Numbered from the stretch's first letter, positions 36,307 through 45,778 are shown. The stretch: DNA of 64,000 nt from Sinorhizobium meliloti 4H41 (GCF_000375585.1 NZ_AQWP01000007.1:124538-188537), one strand, 5' to 3'. Translations and numbers: made by a program. Notes: a model not told the origin generated them from the letters alone.

Positions 36307-36786
36307 ATGCCCAGGAAACTCGAGTCCGATACGATCGGGATGCTCCTCACCGATGTCTCCCGCCTGTTGCGCGGCGCCTTCGATCGGAAGGTCAATGCGA
36401 TGGACCTCGGGATCACGCCCGGCGAGGCGCGCACATTGGTCCAGGTGGCCGTCACCGAAGGCATCAAGCAGGCGGAGATTGCGACCCGCATGGGGATCGA
36501 GCCCATGACCCTCTCCGCCTATCTCGACCGCCTGGAAGCGATGGGCCTCGTCGCGCGTATCCCGGATCCGGCGGACCGGCGCGCCAAGAACGTCGTCGTG
36601 ACCGACAAGGCCGACCCGCTCATCACCGAGCTGATGTCGGGCCTGCGTGAAATGATGAATGCTTATACCGAGGACCTGGGCGACGACGGACGGGAGGTCC
36701 TGCGCGCAAACCTGAGGATCCTGCGGGACAGTCTCCGCCGCCTCGACCCGTGTCTCGCCGGCAAGGAGAAGGGGGCGGCCGAATGA
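36307..36786 (+). CDS. MarR family transcriptional regulator
   Basis: The 159-residue winged-helix protein (GMLLTDVSRLLRGAFDRKVNAMDLGITPGEARTLVQVA, then PMTLSAYLDRLEAMGLVARIPDPADRRAKNVVVTDK) shows the MarR recognition helix and the conserved DxRxK wing. It overlaps the MFS gene by four bases and most likely represses it, responding to the exported compound. The ATG at 36307 gives a typical MarR N-terminus, but it lacks a strong ribosome-binding site; an ATG at 36232 with GGAG upstream would add 25 residues and put the palindrome inside the coding region. Confidence 0.85.
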   Translation: MPRKLESDTIGMLLTDVSRLLRGAFDRKVNAMDLGITPGEARTLVQVAVTEGIKQAEIATRMGIEPMTLSAYLDRLEAMGLVARIPDPADRRAKNVVVTDKADPLITELMSGLREMMNAYTEDLGDDGREVLRANLRILRDSLRRLDPCLAGKEKGAAE

Positions 36787-38021
36787 CGCTCAGGATGAGC
36801 GAGCGGCGCACGAGCATCATCGGCGCCTTCCTGGTGGCGCTCGGCCCCATCTCGATGGCGCTCTACACGCCGGCAATGCCGGAGCTCGTGCGCGCCTTCG
36901 CCTCCACCGAAGCGGCGATCAAGATGACGCTGTCTCTCTATTTCGGTGGCTTCGCCCTTGCCCAGCTCGCCTCGGGCACGCTTTCCGACGTCATCGGCCG
37001 GCGACGAACAACGCTGATCTTCATGGTTATCTATCTCGCCGGCAGCCTCATGGCGGCCTTCGCGCCCTCCGTCCCGGTGCTGCTCGCGGGGCGCCTCGTG
37101 CAGGGAATCGGCGCCTCCGTCGGAATGACCGTGGCGCGCGCCATCGTTCGCGACCAGTTCACCGGCACAACGGCGGCGCGCATCATGAACATGATCGGCA
37201 TGATGCTGGCGCTCGGGCCGGCGGTCTCACCGACCCTCGGCGGTATCGCGCTTGGCCTCTTCGGCTGGCAGTCGATCTTTCTGCTGATGGTCGGCTTCGC
37301 GCTGATGGCGTGCTTCATCGTACAGCTCTTCATGGCGGAGACGACGACGCCGGATCGCAACAAGGGGCATTTCCGGCCCATTCTCGCAGCCTATGGCGAG
37401 CTTATAAGGGACAGCCGCTTCGTGTCTTCGACATTGGTGATCGCCGGCGCGGTCGGCGCGCTCTATGCATGGGCGACCATGCTGCCCTTCGTGCTGATCA
37501 GCCAGGTCGGGCTTAGCCCGACCGAGTTCGGCATCGGCATGCTCATGCAATCGGGCCTGTTCTTTTCGGGCACGGTCACGATGCGTCTCATGATGCGTCG
37601 CTTCACGCCGCAGGCGCTCGTGCCGGCCGGTCTCTTCTTCATCGGCGCGGCGAGCCTCGCCCTCGCCTTCACCATGCATGCGCTGGAACCGACTTTCCTC
37701 TCGGTGATGACGCCGATCGGGATCTATGCCTTCGGCATCGCCTTCGTCATGCCCTATATGATGACGGCGGCGATGGCCCCCTTCCCGCATATCGCCGGCA
37801 CGGCTTCGGCGATGATGGGCTTCATCCAGATGAGCGCCGGACTCCTCGGCGGCGCGCTTGCCGCTCTCGTCGGGGTGCCGGCCATGGCGCTCGGAACGAT
37901 CATTCCGAGCTTCGGCCTTCTCTCGCTTGCAAGCTATTTCTGGTACCGCAGGTCCGTACGCCTAAGGCCGCTGGTCGCACCGGCGGCTGCGGAGACGCCG
38001 CTGAACGAAGCGGCGGAGTGA
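36783..38021 (+). CDS. MFS drug-resistance transporter (Bcr/CflA family)
   Basis: The 412-residue, 12-helix transporter has the family motif LALYTPAMPELVRAF (near 22-36), LSDVIGRRRT between helices 2 and 3, and RLVQGIGASVGMTVARAIVRD (motif D/5-like). It belongs to the Bcr/CflA group, which exports bicyclomycin, sulfonamides, chloramphenicol or related amphipathic compounds; the substrate here is unknown. The ATGA overlap with the marR stop places it under that regulator. Confidence 0.88.
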   Translation: MTLRMSERRTSIIGAFLVALGPISMALYTPAMPELVRAFASTEAAIKMTLSLYFGGFALAQLASGTLSDVIGRRRTTLIFMVIYLAGSLMAAFAPSVPVLLAGRLVQGIGASVGMTVARAIVRDQFTGTTAARIMNMIGMMLALGPAVSPTLGGIALGLFGWQSIFLLMVGFALMACFIVQLFMAETTTPDRNKGHFRPILAAYGELIRDSRFVSSTLVIAGAVGALYAWATMLPFVLISQVGLSPTEFGIGMLMQSGLFFSGTVTMRLMMRRFTPQALVPAGLFFIGAASLALAFTMHALEPTFLSVMTPIGIYAFGIAFVMPYMMTAAMAPFPHIAGTASAMMGFIQMSAGLLGGALAALVGVPAMALGTIIPSFGLLSLASYFWYRRSVRLRPLVAPAAAETPLNEAAE

Positions 38022-38027
38022 GCAAAT

Positions 38028-38058
38028 AAAAAAACCGCGGCGGAGCGATCCACCGCGG
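38028..38058 (-). terminator. Terminator of argG (also faces the MFS gene)
   Basis: CCGCGG-C-GGA pairs with TCC-A-CCGCGG across a GCGA loop (38035-38058). On the minus strand the stem is followed by seven T residues (38028-38034), so it ends argG transcription. Confidence 0.88.
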
Positions 38059-38083
38059 CTCCCAACCTGCAATCCTTCAGAGC

Positions 38084-39301
38084 TTAGCGGTTGCGCGCTG
38101 CCAGCGTGCGCAGGCGCAGTGCGTTGAGCTTGATGAAGCCGGCGGCATCCTTCTGGTCGTATGCGCCCTGATCGTCCTCGAAGGTGACGAGCTTGTCGGA
38201 ATAGAGCGACTTGCCGCTCTCGCGGCCGATGACCATGACATTGCCCTTGTAGAGCTTCAGCGTCACTTCGCCTTCCACATGCTCCTGGCTCTTGTCGATC
38301 GCCGCCTGCAGCATTTCGCGCTCCGGAGAGAACCAGAAGCCGTAATAGATGAGCTCGGCATAGCGCGGCATCAGTTCGTCCTTCAGATGCGCCGCACCGC
38401 GGTCGAGCGTGATGCTCTCGATCGCACGATGGGCCGCAAGCAGGATCGTGCCGCCGGGAGTCTCGTAGACGCCGCGCGACTTCATGCCGACGAAACGGTT
38501 CTCCACGAGGTCGAGGCGGCCGATGCCGTTGTCGCGGCCGTATTCGTTGAGCTTGGCAAGGAGCGTTGCCGGCGACATGCGCACGCCGTCGATCGACACG
38601 GCATCGCCACGTTCGAAGCCGACCTTGATGATGGTCGCCTTGTCGGGTGCCGCTTCCGGCGAAATGGTGCGCATATGCACATATTCGGGAGCTTCCTGGG
38701 CCGGGTCCTCCAGCACTTTTCCTTCCGAGGAGGAGTGCAGGAGGTTGGCGTCGACGGAGAAAGGCGCCTCGCCCTTCTTGTCCTTGGCGACCGGGATCTG
38801 GTGCTTTTCGGCGAATTCGAGCAGATCGGTGCGGCTCTTGAACGACCAGTCGCGCCAGGGGGCGATGATCTTGATGTCCGGATTGAGCGCGTAAGCAGAA
38901 AGTTCGAACCGCACCTGGTCGTTGCCCTTGCCGGTCGCGCCATGGGCGATCGCATCGGCGCCGGTCTTCCTGGCGATATCGATGAGGTGTTTGGAGATCA
39001 GCGGACGGGCGATCGAGGTGCCGAGCAGGTAGACGCCTTCATAGACGGCATTGGCGCGGAACATCGGGAACACGAAGTCCCTCACGAATTCCTCGCGGAC
39101 GTCCTCGATATAGATCTCCTTGATGCCGAGCATCTCGGCCTTCTTGCGAGCCGGCTCCAGTTCTTCGCCCTGGCCGAGGTCGGCGGTGAAGGTCACCACT
39201 TCGGCGCCCAGTTCCGTCTGCAGCCATTTGAGGATGATCGAGGTGTCGAGACCGCCGGAATAGGCGAGAACGACCTTCTTGACGTCTTTATACGATGCCA
39301 T
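38084..39301 (-). CDS. argG: Argininosuccinate synthase
   Basis: The 405-residue ligase joins citrulline and aspartate with ATP in arginine synthesis. The N-type PP-loop AYSGGLDTS (around 13-21) and the [16 protein letters not shown] segment are clear, as are [11 protein letters not shown] and the C-terminal tetramerisation helix. The ATG at 39301 gives the usual [11 protein letters not shown] start; an open upstream extension to 39397 is not supported. Confidence 0.96.
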   Translation of the reverse strand: MASYKDVKKVVLAYSGGLDTSIILKWLQTELGAEVVTFTADLGQGEELEPARKKAEMLGIKEIYIEDVREEFVRDFVFPMFRANAVYEGVYLLGTSIARPLISKHLIDIARKTGADAIAHGATGKGNDQVRFELSAYALNPDIKIIAPWRDWSFKSRTDLLEFAEKHQIPVAKDKKGEAPFSVDANLLHSSSEGKVLEDPAQEAPEYVHMRTISPEAAPDKATIIKVGFERGDAVSIDGVRMSPATLLAKLNEYGRDNGIGRLDLVENRFVGMKSRGVYETPGGTILLAAHRAIESITLDRGAAHLKDELMPRYAELIYYGFWFSPEREMLQAAIDKSQEHVEGEVTLKLYKGNVMVIGRESGKSLYSDKLVTFEDDQGAYDQKDAAGFIKLNALRLRTLAARNR

Positions 39302-39408
39302 GGTTTTTGTCCGTCTGCTCGTTTTGTCAGGCTCTCGGGCGCGGCGCTGCCGCATCGAAAATCTGCGGCACTTTAGCCAGAACTTGAGGGGATACAAGCG
39401 GAACTACT

Positions 39409-39430
39409 GCATGTCGCCCAAAACTGTGCC
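39409..39430. repeat. Partial copy of a dispersed rhizobial intergenic motif
   Basis: GCATGTCGCCCAAAACTGTG, within the 249 bases between argG and the LysE gene, resembles one arm of a very common rhizobial palindromic element (GCATGTCG...CAAAA) from memory. The second arm is not clear here. A short in-frame stretch covering it looks like chance coding. Confidence 0.35.
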
Positions 39431-39550
39431 GCGTTTGAGCGCGGAGGACAGGCGCAAGAAAATGCAAGGCGGTCGCCAGATCGCGTGAATCCACTGGCAA
39501 AAGCCTCAGGCCGGAGGTATCAGCAAGGATCGTCGTTCGAGGAATGCGTC

Positions 39551-40192
39551 ATGGATTTCGTTCCCAACCTGCCGACACTCATCGCTTTCGCCGCAGCAAG
39601 TCTCCTCCTCGCCGCGACACCGGGTCCGGACATGACGCTTTCGATCAGCCGGGCGCTGGCGCAGGGGAAGAAGGCCGCGCTTTTCGTCGTGCTCGGCACC
39701 GGACTTGGCATCGTCGTCCATACGCTGCTCGTCGCCTTCGGCATTTCGGCACTGATCACGGCATCTCCGACCGCCTTTCTGGTTCTGAAGACCGGCGGTG
39801 CCGCCTATCTCCTCTGGCTTGCGATCCAGGCGATCCGCTACGGATCCAGCCTGTCGGTGACGAAGGTGACGGAGGCGAAGGGAACTGCGCTTTCGAACGT
39901 CGCGACCGGCTTTTCGGTGAACATTCTGAACCCGAAAGTCGTGATATTCTTCATGACCTTCCTGCCGCAGTTCGTCAGCGCCGGAGATCCCGCCGTCACG
40001 GGCAAGCTCCTGTTCCTCGGCTTTTTCTTCATCGTCATCGGCATGCCGGTCAATGCGATGGTCGTGCTCGCCGCCGATTGGCTTGCCGCGTGGCTGCAGC
40101 GCAACAGGCGCGTCATGCGGGCGATCGACTACAGCTTCGCCGGAGTCTTCTCGATTTTTGCCGTGAAGATTTTCCTGACGCAGGCGCGCTGA
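39551..40192 (+). CDS. LysE/RhtB family amino-acid exporter
   Basis: The 213-residue, six-helix protein (LIAFAAASLLLAATPGPDMTLSISRALAQGKKAALFVVLGTGLG, then GFSVNILNPKVVIFFMTFLPQFV) has the LysE/RhtB pattern with the conserved PGPD and NPK motifs. Such proteins export lysine, threonine, homoserine lactone or cysteine-related compounds; the substrate is not predictable. GAGG lies eight bases before the ATG at 39551. It sits next to argG on the other strand, so a link to arginine overflow is conceivable. Confidence 0.87.
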   Translation: MDFVPNLPTLIAFAAASLLLAATPGPDMTLSISRALAQGKKAALFVVLGTGLGIVVHTLLVAFGISALITASPTAFLVLKTGGAAYLLWLAIQAIRYGSSLSVTKVTEAKGTALSNVATGFSVNILNPKVVIFFMTFLPQFVSAGDPAVTGKLLFLGFFFIVIGMPVNAMVVLAADWLAAWLQRNRRVMRAIDYSFAGVFSIFAVKIFLTQAR

Positions 40193-40215
40193 GATTATCT
40201 CCGGGCGCTTGGGGT

Positions 40216-40400
40216 TATTTGCCGCTCATCTGCCTGCCTGCATCTTCTCCCCGTCCTGACGGGGAGAAGAGACAAGCGGCAAGATCCGCTACCCAAATTT
40301 CGAGCCGATATTCAAGGTTGCGGATCGAGCGCCGAGATCGCGGCGTGCGCTCTTCTCCCCGTCCTACGGGGAGAAGATGCCGGCAGGCAGATGAGGGGCC
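40216..40400. repeat. RIME-like element, two inverted palindromes
   Basis: Two copies of the CTTCTCCCCG/CGGGGAGAAG palindrome (near 40243-40271 and 40352-40377) flank about 80 unique bases. The outer ends are inverted copies of each other (CTCATCTGCCTGCC and GGCAGGCAGATGAG). This is the classical symmetric arrangement of the rhizobial mosaic element. Confidence 0.8.
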
Positions 40401-40418
40401 ACACCCGCCTAAACCTTG

Positions 40419-41213
40419 TCACCCGATCAGCAGCGCATCGTCGTCCAACGTCTGCCCGCGAATGCGGCGGAACATGGCGATGAGGTCCTCGACCTGAAGC
40501 GTCTTGCGGCTGTCGCCCGCAACATCGAGCACGATCTCGCCGCCGTGGAGCATGACGGTGCGGTGGCCGAAATCGAGCGCCTGGCGCATCGAATGCGTGA
40601 CCATCAGCGTCGTCAGCTTGCGGTCCGAGACGATCTTCTGGGTGAGGTTCATGATGAACTCGGCCATTCCCGGGTCGAGTGCCGCCGTGTGCTCGTCGAG
40701 CAGCAGCACCTCGGAGCCCGCAAGCGTCGCCATCACCAGCGAGACCGCCTGGCGCTGGCCGCCCGAAAGCAGGTCCATGCGGTCACGCATGCGGTTTTCG
40801 AGACCCAGATTGAGTTCGGCGATACGCTCGCGGAAATGCTCGCGCCGCCGCGAGCCGAGCGCCGGCGTCAGGCCGCGTCTTTCGCCGCGCCTGGCGGCCA
40901 GCGCCAGGTTTTCCTCGATCGAGAGAGCGCCGCAACTGCCGGCGAGCGGATCCTGGAAGACACGCGCGACGAGCCCGGCGCGGGCCGCCGTGCCCTTGCG
41001 CGTCACGTCGGTCGTGCCGATCGTGACGCGGCCGCCGCTCGGCAGCACGTCGCCTGCGAGAACCCCGAGCAGCGTCGACTTGCCGGCACCGTTTGAGCCG
41101 ATGACCGTGACGAAGGAGCCTTCCTCGATAGTGAGGCTGACGCCGTTCAGCGCCTGCTTCTGGAGCGGCGTGCCCTTGCCGAAGACGACCTGGATGTTTT
41201 CGACGTTGATCAT
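40419..41213 (-). CDS. ABC transporter ATP-binding protein (TrpX/YtrB-type system)
   Basis: The 264-residue ATPase has Walker A GSNGAGKST (39-47), the LSGGQRQA signature and Walker B EVLLLDEHTAAL, with the D-loop Asp present. It overlaps the permease gene by four bases. With the permease and the binding protein (PF04392) it forms a three-gene uptake system of the TrpX family, seen in tryptophan or tyrosine uptake in firmicutes. The rhizobial ligand is not known. Confidence 0.88.
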   Translation of the reverse strand: MINVENIQVVFGKGTPLQKQALNGVSLTIEEGSFVTVIGSNGAGKSTLLGVLAGDVLPSGGRVTIGTTDVTRKGTAARAGLVARVFQDPLAGSCGALSIEENLALAARRGERRGLTPALGSRRREHFRERIAELNLGLENRMRDRMDLLSGGQRQAVSLVMATLAGSEVLLLDEHTAALDPGMAEFIMNLTQKIVSDRKLTTLMVTHSMRQALDFGHRTVMLHGGEIVLDVAGDSRKTLQVEDLIAMFRRIRGQTLDDDALLIG

Positions 41214-42088
41214 GCGGCACCTCCGCGGCGCAGGCGGGGCAGAATGAGCGCTATCGTCACCAGCAGCGCGGTCACGAAATTGAGGTCGGAAGCCTGCAGG
41301 CCGAGCGTATCGGTCGAAAGCGCCACCTGGATGGCGATGCGGTAGAGGATCGACCCGAGCACGCAGCCGATGAGCGCGATCAGAATGCCGCGGGCGCCGA
41401 GCAACGTCTCGCCGATGATCACGGCGGCAAGCCCCACGACGATCGTCCCGACACCCGAGGTCACGTCGGCAAAGCCGTTGGTCTGGGCAAACAGTGCACC
41501 GCCCAGGGCGACGAGTGCGTTGGAGATCGCCATGCCGAGATAGATCTGCCGGCTGGTGTCGACCCCTTGCGCCCGCGCCATGCGGGAATTGGCGCCGGTC
41601 GCCCGCATCGCAAGGCCCGCATCGCTTTCAAGAAAGCGCCAGACGAGAACGACGGCAAGGGCGACGAGAATGCCGACGAAAAGCGGGCGCACATAGAAGT
41701 CCCGCAGACCGAGGCCGTAGAAGGGCGAAAGCATCGTGTCGGCATTGATCAATGCGACGTTGGGCTTGCCCATGATGCGAAGATTGACCGAGAAGAGCGC
41801 AATCATCGTCAGAATCGAGGCGAGCAGGTTCAGAATCTTGAACCGCACGTTCAGGAGCGCCGTGACCATGCCTGCGGCAGCACCGGCGACCATCGCCACC
41901 GCTGCGGCAAGCCACGGATTGACGCCGGCGATGATCAGGACCGCGGTGACTGCGGCGCCAAGCGGAAAGGAGCCGTCAACGGTCAGATCCGGAAAGTCGA
42001 GCACCCGGAAGGCGAGAAAGACGCCGACGGCGACGAAGGCATAGACAAGCCCCAGCTCCACGGCTCCCCAGAAAGCGATTTGACTCAA
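41210..42088 (-). CDS. ABC transporter permease (TrpX/YtrF-type system)
   Basis: The 292-residue permease has about eight to ten membrane segments and the pattern IAFWGAVELGLVYAFVAVGVFLAFRVLDFPDLTVDGSFPLGAA, typical of PF02653-like permeases of this three-gene system. The start is a TTG at 42088 with GAGGA upstream; reading further to 42226 would run through the strong hairpin. It overlaps the ATPase gene by four bases. Confidence 0.85.
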   Translation of the reverse strand: MSQIAFWGAVELGLVYAFVAVGVFLAFRVLDFPDLTVDGSFPLGAAVTAVLIIAGVNPWLAAAVAMVAGAAAGMVTALLNVRFKILNLLASILTMIALFSVNLRIMGKPNVALINADTMLSPFYGLGLRDFYVRPLFVGILVALAVVLVWRFLESDAGLAMRATGANSRMARAQGVDTSRQIYLGMAISNALVALGGALFAQTNGFADVTSGVGTIVVGLAAVIIGETLLGARGILIALIGCVLGSILYRIAIQVALSTDTLGLQASDLNFVTALLVTIALILPRLRRGGAA

Positions 42089-42198
42089 CGCCGGTAGTCC
42101 TCTTCTCGGATGCTCCGCAGGCGTAAGGCGCTGCGGAGCACGTATTCTGAAGTTGAAGCGGGATGCGTACCATTTCCGTATCCCGCTCGATAAGCGAA

Positions 42199-42223
42199 CC
42201 GCCCCCGTATGGAACGGGGGCGG
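42199..42223 (-). terminator. Intercistronic attenuator hairpin in the ABC operon
   Basis: CCGCCCCCGT (42199-42208) and ACGGGGGCGG (42214-42223) form a perfect 10-bp stem with a 5-base loop and no T run. It lies between the binding-protein gene and the permease gene (both on the minus strand). Such hairpins protect the upstream mRNA and cut downstream expression, giving more binding protein than membrane parts. Confidence 0.7.
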
Positions 42224-42235
42224 CAAAAAGACAAT

Positions 42236-42291
42236 GATCGCCCGGAAAGGGGATCGCCCGGAGAGGGGGATCGTCCGGAGAGGGGGGATCG
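42236..42291. repeat. G-rich near-tandem repeat, three units plus partial
   Basis: GATCG recurs at 42236, 42252, 42269 and 42287, giving units of 16, 17 and 18 bases. Each unit is GATCG(C/T)CCGGA(A/G)A followed by a G-run that grows from three to four to five, then six. It lies right after the binding-protein stop. It looks like a slippage-prone array and could vary in number between strains. Confidence 0.8.
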
Positions 42292-43245
42292 TTACTCGAT
42301 CGTGCGGGTCGCCCGTCCGACGACGCTCTCCGGCAGTGTGACGCCCATCCGGGTGGCGGCGCCCTTGTTGATCACGAGATCGGTTCCGGCGGCGACCTTG
42401 ACGGCGATATCGCCGGGGTTTTCGCCCTTGAGGACGCGAACGACGACCTCGCCCGTCTGCTTTCCGACGTCATAGTAATTGAAACCGAGGGCCGCCAGTG
42501 CGCCGCGGGAGACGGAATCGGTGTCGGCGGTGAAGAGCGGCAGCTTGCTTTCCTCTGCGACGGCGACGGCACCTTCGAGGGCGGAGATGATGGTGTTGTC
42601 CGTCGGGACATAGATCGCGTCGGCGCGGCCGACGAGCGCACGAGCCGCACCCTGGACTTCGGCCGATTTCGTCGCGGCGGATTCGATCACCGTCAGGCCG
42701 GCCTTTTCAGCCTCTTCCTTGAGGACCGCCAGCAGCGAGACGGAGTTCGCTTCGCCCGAATTGTAGAGATAGCCGATGGTCTTGACGTTCGGCAGGATCT
42801 CCTTGATCAGCGCCACGTGCTCGGCGACCGGGGACAGGTCGGAAAGACCGGTGACGTTGCCGCCGGGCTTCTCCATGTCCTTGACGAGCTGCGCGCCCAG
42901 CGGATCGGAAACGGCGGTGAAGACAACGGGAATATCGCGGGTGGAGGAAACCACGGCCTGGGCCGACGGGGTGGAGATCGGCACGATCACGCTCGGGGCT
43001 TCGCCCGCGAACTGGCGGGCGATCTGTGCTGCGGTCGCCGGGTTACCCTGCGCCGACTCGTAAATGAACTTGAGGTTCTCGCCTTCCTTGTAGCCGGCGG
43101 CGGCCAGCGCATCCTTGACGCCGTCGCGTGCGGCATCGAGCGCGGGATGTTCGACGATTGCCGTAACGGCAACCGTGACTTCGTCGGCGCGTGCCGGTAG
43201 AGAAAGCGCGACCGTGGCGGCAAGCGCGATAAGAAGCGAACGCAT
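42292..43245 (-). CDS. ABC transporter substrate-binding protein (TrpX-like, PF04392)
   Basis: The 317-residue periplasmic binding protein has a signal peptide (MRSLLIALAATVALSLPARA, cleaved near 20) and a core that matches the PF04392 family: VTAIVEHPALDAARDGVKDALAAAGY, VVFTAVSDPLGAQLV, and YVPTDNTIISALEGAVAVAEE. TrpX-type members bind aromatic amino acids, but this cannot be read from the sequence. The gene is first in the operon. Confidence 0.88.
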   Translation of the reverse strand: MRSLLIALAATVALSLPARADEVTVAVTAIVEHPALDAARDGVKDALAAAGYKEGENLKFIYESAQGNPATAAQIARQFAGEAPSVIVPISTPSAQAVVSSTRDIPVVFTAVSDPLGAQLVKDMEKPGGNVTGLSDLSPVAEHVALIKEILPNVKTIGYLYNSGEANSVSLLAVLKEEAEKAGLTVIESAATKSAEVQGAARALVGRADAIYVPTDNTIISALEGAVAVAEESKLPLFTADTDSVSRGALAALGFNYYDVGKQTGEVVVRVLKGENPGDIAVKVAAGTDLVINKGAATRMGVTLPESVVGRATRTIE

Positions 43246-43449
43246 GGGTGTCCTCCGGTTTATGGTTGGCGATTTCCGGGAAGGCCGGCTAACGTCCCTC
43301 CCGCATCGCTTCAGAATAATTCCGCCGCTTTCTTAGGAAAGCAAGGGCCCGAAATCAATCGGCGCAAACAGCTTCATCCATCAAACTTCTTCATCGATCG
43401 CGGTGATCGTGCGGCACGCCCGAAACTGGTGGAAGGACGATGAGCCGCC

Positions 43450-44691
43450 TCAGTCCTCGCCGTGATTGGCGATCATCATCGCCTCGAAGGCGAGGCGGTC
43501 GACCTTGCGCATGCGTTCCGATTCCGACTTGAGCTGTCCGCAGGCGGCAAGAATGTCGCGGCCGCGCGGGGTGCGGATCGGCGAGGCGTAGCCGGCCTGA
43601 TTGATGAAGTCGGCGAACTTCTCGATCTGCTCCCAGTCCGAGCACTGATAATTGGTGCCCGGCCAGGGATTGAAGGGGATCAGGTTGATCTTGGCCGGAA
43701 TGCCCTTCAGCAGCTTCACCAGTTCCTTGGCGTCTTCCAGGCTGTCGTTGACGTCCTTCAGCATCACATATTCGAAGGTGATGCGGCGGGCATTCGACAG
43801 GCCCGGATAGGCGTGGCAGGCCTCCATCAGCTCCTTCAGCGGATATTTCTTGTTGATCGGCACCAGCATGTCGCGCAGATCGTCGCGCACGGCATGAAGC
43901 GAAATCGCGAGCATTACCCCGATTTCCTCACCGGTGCGGTAGATCTCCGGCACGATGCCTGAGGTCGAAAGAGTGATGCGCCGCTTCGACAGCGACAGCC
44001 CGTCGCCGTCGGACGCGATCAGCAGCGCCGTCTTGACGTTTTCGAAATTGTAGAGCGGCTCGCCCATCCCCATCATCACGATATTGGTGATCTTGCGGCC
44101 TTCCGCCGGCACGATCGCACCCTGCGGCGTGTCGCGCTCGGGGAAATCGCCGAGCCGGTCGCGGGCGAGCAGAAGCTGCGCGAGGATCTCTTCCGCCGTC
44201 AGATTGCGCACCAGCTTCTGCGTGCCGGTGTGGCAGAAGGAACAGGTGAGCGTGCAGCCGACCTGGCTCGAAATGCAAAGCGTGCCGCGGCCCTCCTCCG
44301 GAATGTAGACCGTCTCGATCTCTACCGGACGGCCGGCGCCGCGTGGGGGAAAGCGCAGCAGCCACTTGCGCGTGCCGTCGCCCGAAACCTGCTCTTCGAC
44401 GATCTCCGGCCGTGCGATGGTGAAATGCTCCTTGAGCATCTCGCGCATGTCCTTGGAGACGTTGGACATTTCGTCGAAATCCGAGACGCCGCGAACATAA
44501 AGCCAGTGCCAGAGTTGGCTGACGCGCATCTTCACCTGCCGCTCCGGCACGCCCTTTTCGGCGAGCAGCTTCGCGATGTCTTCGCGCAACAGGCCGATCA
44601 GCGACGGCTTTTCCGGCTGTGGCGCAAGCCGCACCTGGGGCGCCTTGACGATGTCCGGCCTGTTTAGAATCTCGGTGGCTGCCATGCTCAT
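43450..44691 (-). CDS. rlmN: Dual-specificity 23S rRNA A2503 / tRNA A37 methyltransferase RlmN
   Basis: The 413-residue radical-SAM enzyme has the CxxxCxxC cluster motif in [18 protein letters not shown], plus [26 protein letters not shown] and the C-terminal Cys of [10 protein letters not shown] that forms the methyl-Cys intermediate with the second conserved Cys. It methylates C2 of A2503 in 23S rRNA and A37 in some tRNAs. The rhizobial N-terminus is longer than E. coli RlmN by about 30 residues. Confidence 0.95.
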   Translation of the reverse strand: MSMAATEILNRPDIVKAPQVRLAPQPEKPSLIGLLREDIAKLLAEKGVPERQVKMRVSQLWHWLYVRGVSDFDEMSNVSKDMREMLKEHFTIARPEIVEEQVSGDGTRKWLLRFPPRGAGRPVEIETVYIPEEGRGTLCISSQVGCTLTCSFCHTGTQKLVRNLTAEEILAQLLLARDRLGDFPERDTPQGAIVPAEGRKITNIVMMGMGEPLYNFENVKTALLIASDGDGLSLSKRRITLSTSGIVPEIYRTGEEIGVMLAISLHAVRDDLRDMLVPINKKYPLKELMEACHAYPGLSNARRITFEYVMLKDVNDSLEDAKELVKLLKGIPAKINLIPFNPWPGTNYQCSDWEQIEKFADFINQAGYASPIRTPRGRDILAACGQLKSESERMRKVDRLAFEAMMIANHGED

Positions 44692-44891
44692 CTGGTCCTG
44701 TCGTAAAGCGACGGCTCGTCCGGAGACGTTTCCGGATCCTGTTCCGATGCTCGAATTGAAATCTGGCGAGCCTCGGTCACGCGCTCAACGGGGGCGCGGG
44801 GGCTCCGAATTTGGGGGCGCTTTAGCATTCTTTTGGCGGCGAGTCACCATGGGACATTATTCTGCCCCTGGTCCGCCTGAACACCCGACGC

Positions 44892-44916
44892 AAAAAGGCC
44901 GACCTCATGGCCGGCC
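44892..44916 (-). terminator. Terminator of the IalB-like gene
   Basis: On the minus strand GGCCG (44912-44916) pairs with CGGCC (44897-44901), with further partial pairing inside, and is followed by five T residues. It lies 27 bases past the gene's stop. The remaining 200 bases up to rlmN (44692-44891) show no gene. Confidence 0.65.
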
Positions 44917-44942
44917 CTTGCATCGTCAAGCGCGCTTGGCTC

Positions 44943-45446
44943 TTACTTGCAGGCCTCGATCTGCTTCAGGGCGGCCGAAATGCCGGAGAGCGAATAGGAG
45001 TAGGAGGTTTCCGTGCCGCGCCGCGATTTCGCATTGACCGACATGGCCTTGCCCGATTTCATCGCAGCGACCAGTGCCGGCTCCTCGGCGGCGTTTTCCA
45101 CCCAGGCGGAATTGCCCTTGGTGAACATGACGAAGGTGCGGCCGTCGACCACCACGTTGACCTTGGAATTGTCCTGCAGCGGGTACCCCATCATCGCCTG
45201 CGGCTCATAGCTGATGTTCTGTCCCGGACGCTGCGAAACGAGGAAGAAGATATCGCCGTGATCGACACCGGCCGGGGCCTTTTCCTTCGGCACGGACAGC
45301 ACATAGCAGACCTTGCCGTTGCCGGCCTGGTAGGAATATGCGCCCCAGGCGTTGAACTGCTGGATTCGCGTCGGAGATTGAGCGGAAGCCACGCCGGATG
45401 CAGCCATTACGAGTGCGAGTGCAGTTGCGATCTTTCTTACAAACAT
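44943..45446 (-). CDS. Invasion-associated locus B (IalB) family exported protein
   Basis: The 167-residue protein has a signal peptide (MFVRKIATALALVMAASGVASAQ) and the IalB pattern: WGAYSYQAGNGKVCYVLSVPKEKAPAGVDHGDIFFLVSQRPGQN, then SSYSYSLSG-like and ending with a Cys pair-compatible EACK. The family was named from Bartonella erythrocyte entry but is common in non-pathogenic rhizobia, so the name should not be read as virulence. The ATG at 45446 (AGGA upstream) gives a clean signal; a longer frame exists to 45512. Confidence 0.85.
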   Translation of the reverse strand: MFVRKIATALALVMAASGVASAQSPTRIQQFNAWGAYSYQAGNGKVCYVLSVPKEKAPAGVDHGDIFFLVSQRPGQNISYEPQAMMGYPLQDNSKVNVVVDGRTFVMFTKGNSAWVENAAEEPALVAAMKSGKAMSVNAKSRRGTETSYSYSLSGISAALKQIEACK

Positions 45447-45778
45447 GAGTTCCTGCCGCTTGTCTTGCTTACGGTCGCCCGAAACCGCGTGGGATGGGCA
45501 ACGCATAATCACGATTTAAGTTTATTTTGACTTAATCCGGGTTACCAAACCGTCAACGATTCGGGAAAACGCCCCTTTTTGCGCCCGAATGCGCCTCAAG
45601 GTCCATTCGCACGCGGATTGCCGATCCGGTCGACGTCGATACTGGAGAGCCGCCCCTTGCCTCCCTCTATGTCACAAAGAATCGGGCAAGAGTTTGACTT
45701 TCCGGGCGGGATTGCGGCAAGGCGCCTCCGGCGCGGGCGGTATGAACAGACCCGCAAAGGCCGCAGCAGCGGGACAAC
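45447..45778. other. Upstream region of the IalB-like gene
   Basis: This 332-base interval holds an AT-rich near-palindrome (GATTTAAGT at 45513-45521 with ACTTAATC at 45530-45537) about 70 bases upstream of the IalB-like start, possibly an operator or promoter part. The remaining 240 bases toward the YkvA gene are GC-rich and show no gene. Confidence 0.4.

Noticed and set aside
39387..39488. Short coding-like stretch upstream of the LysE gene
   Set aside because: It covers a dispersed repeat motif, has no ribosome-binding site and no homologue I recognise.
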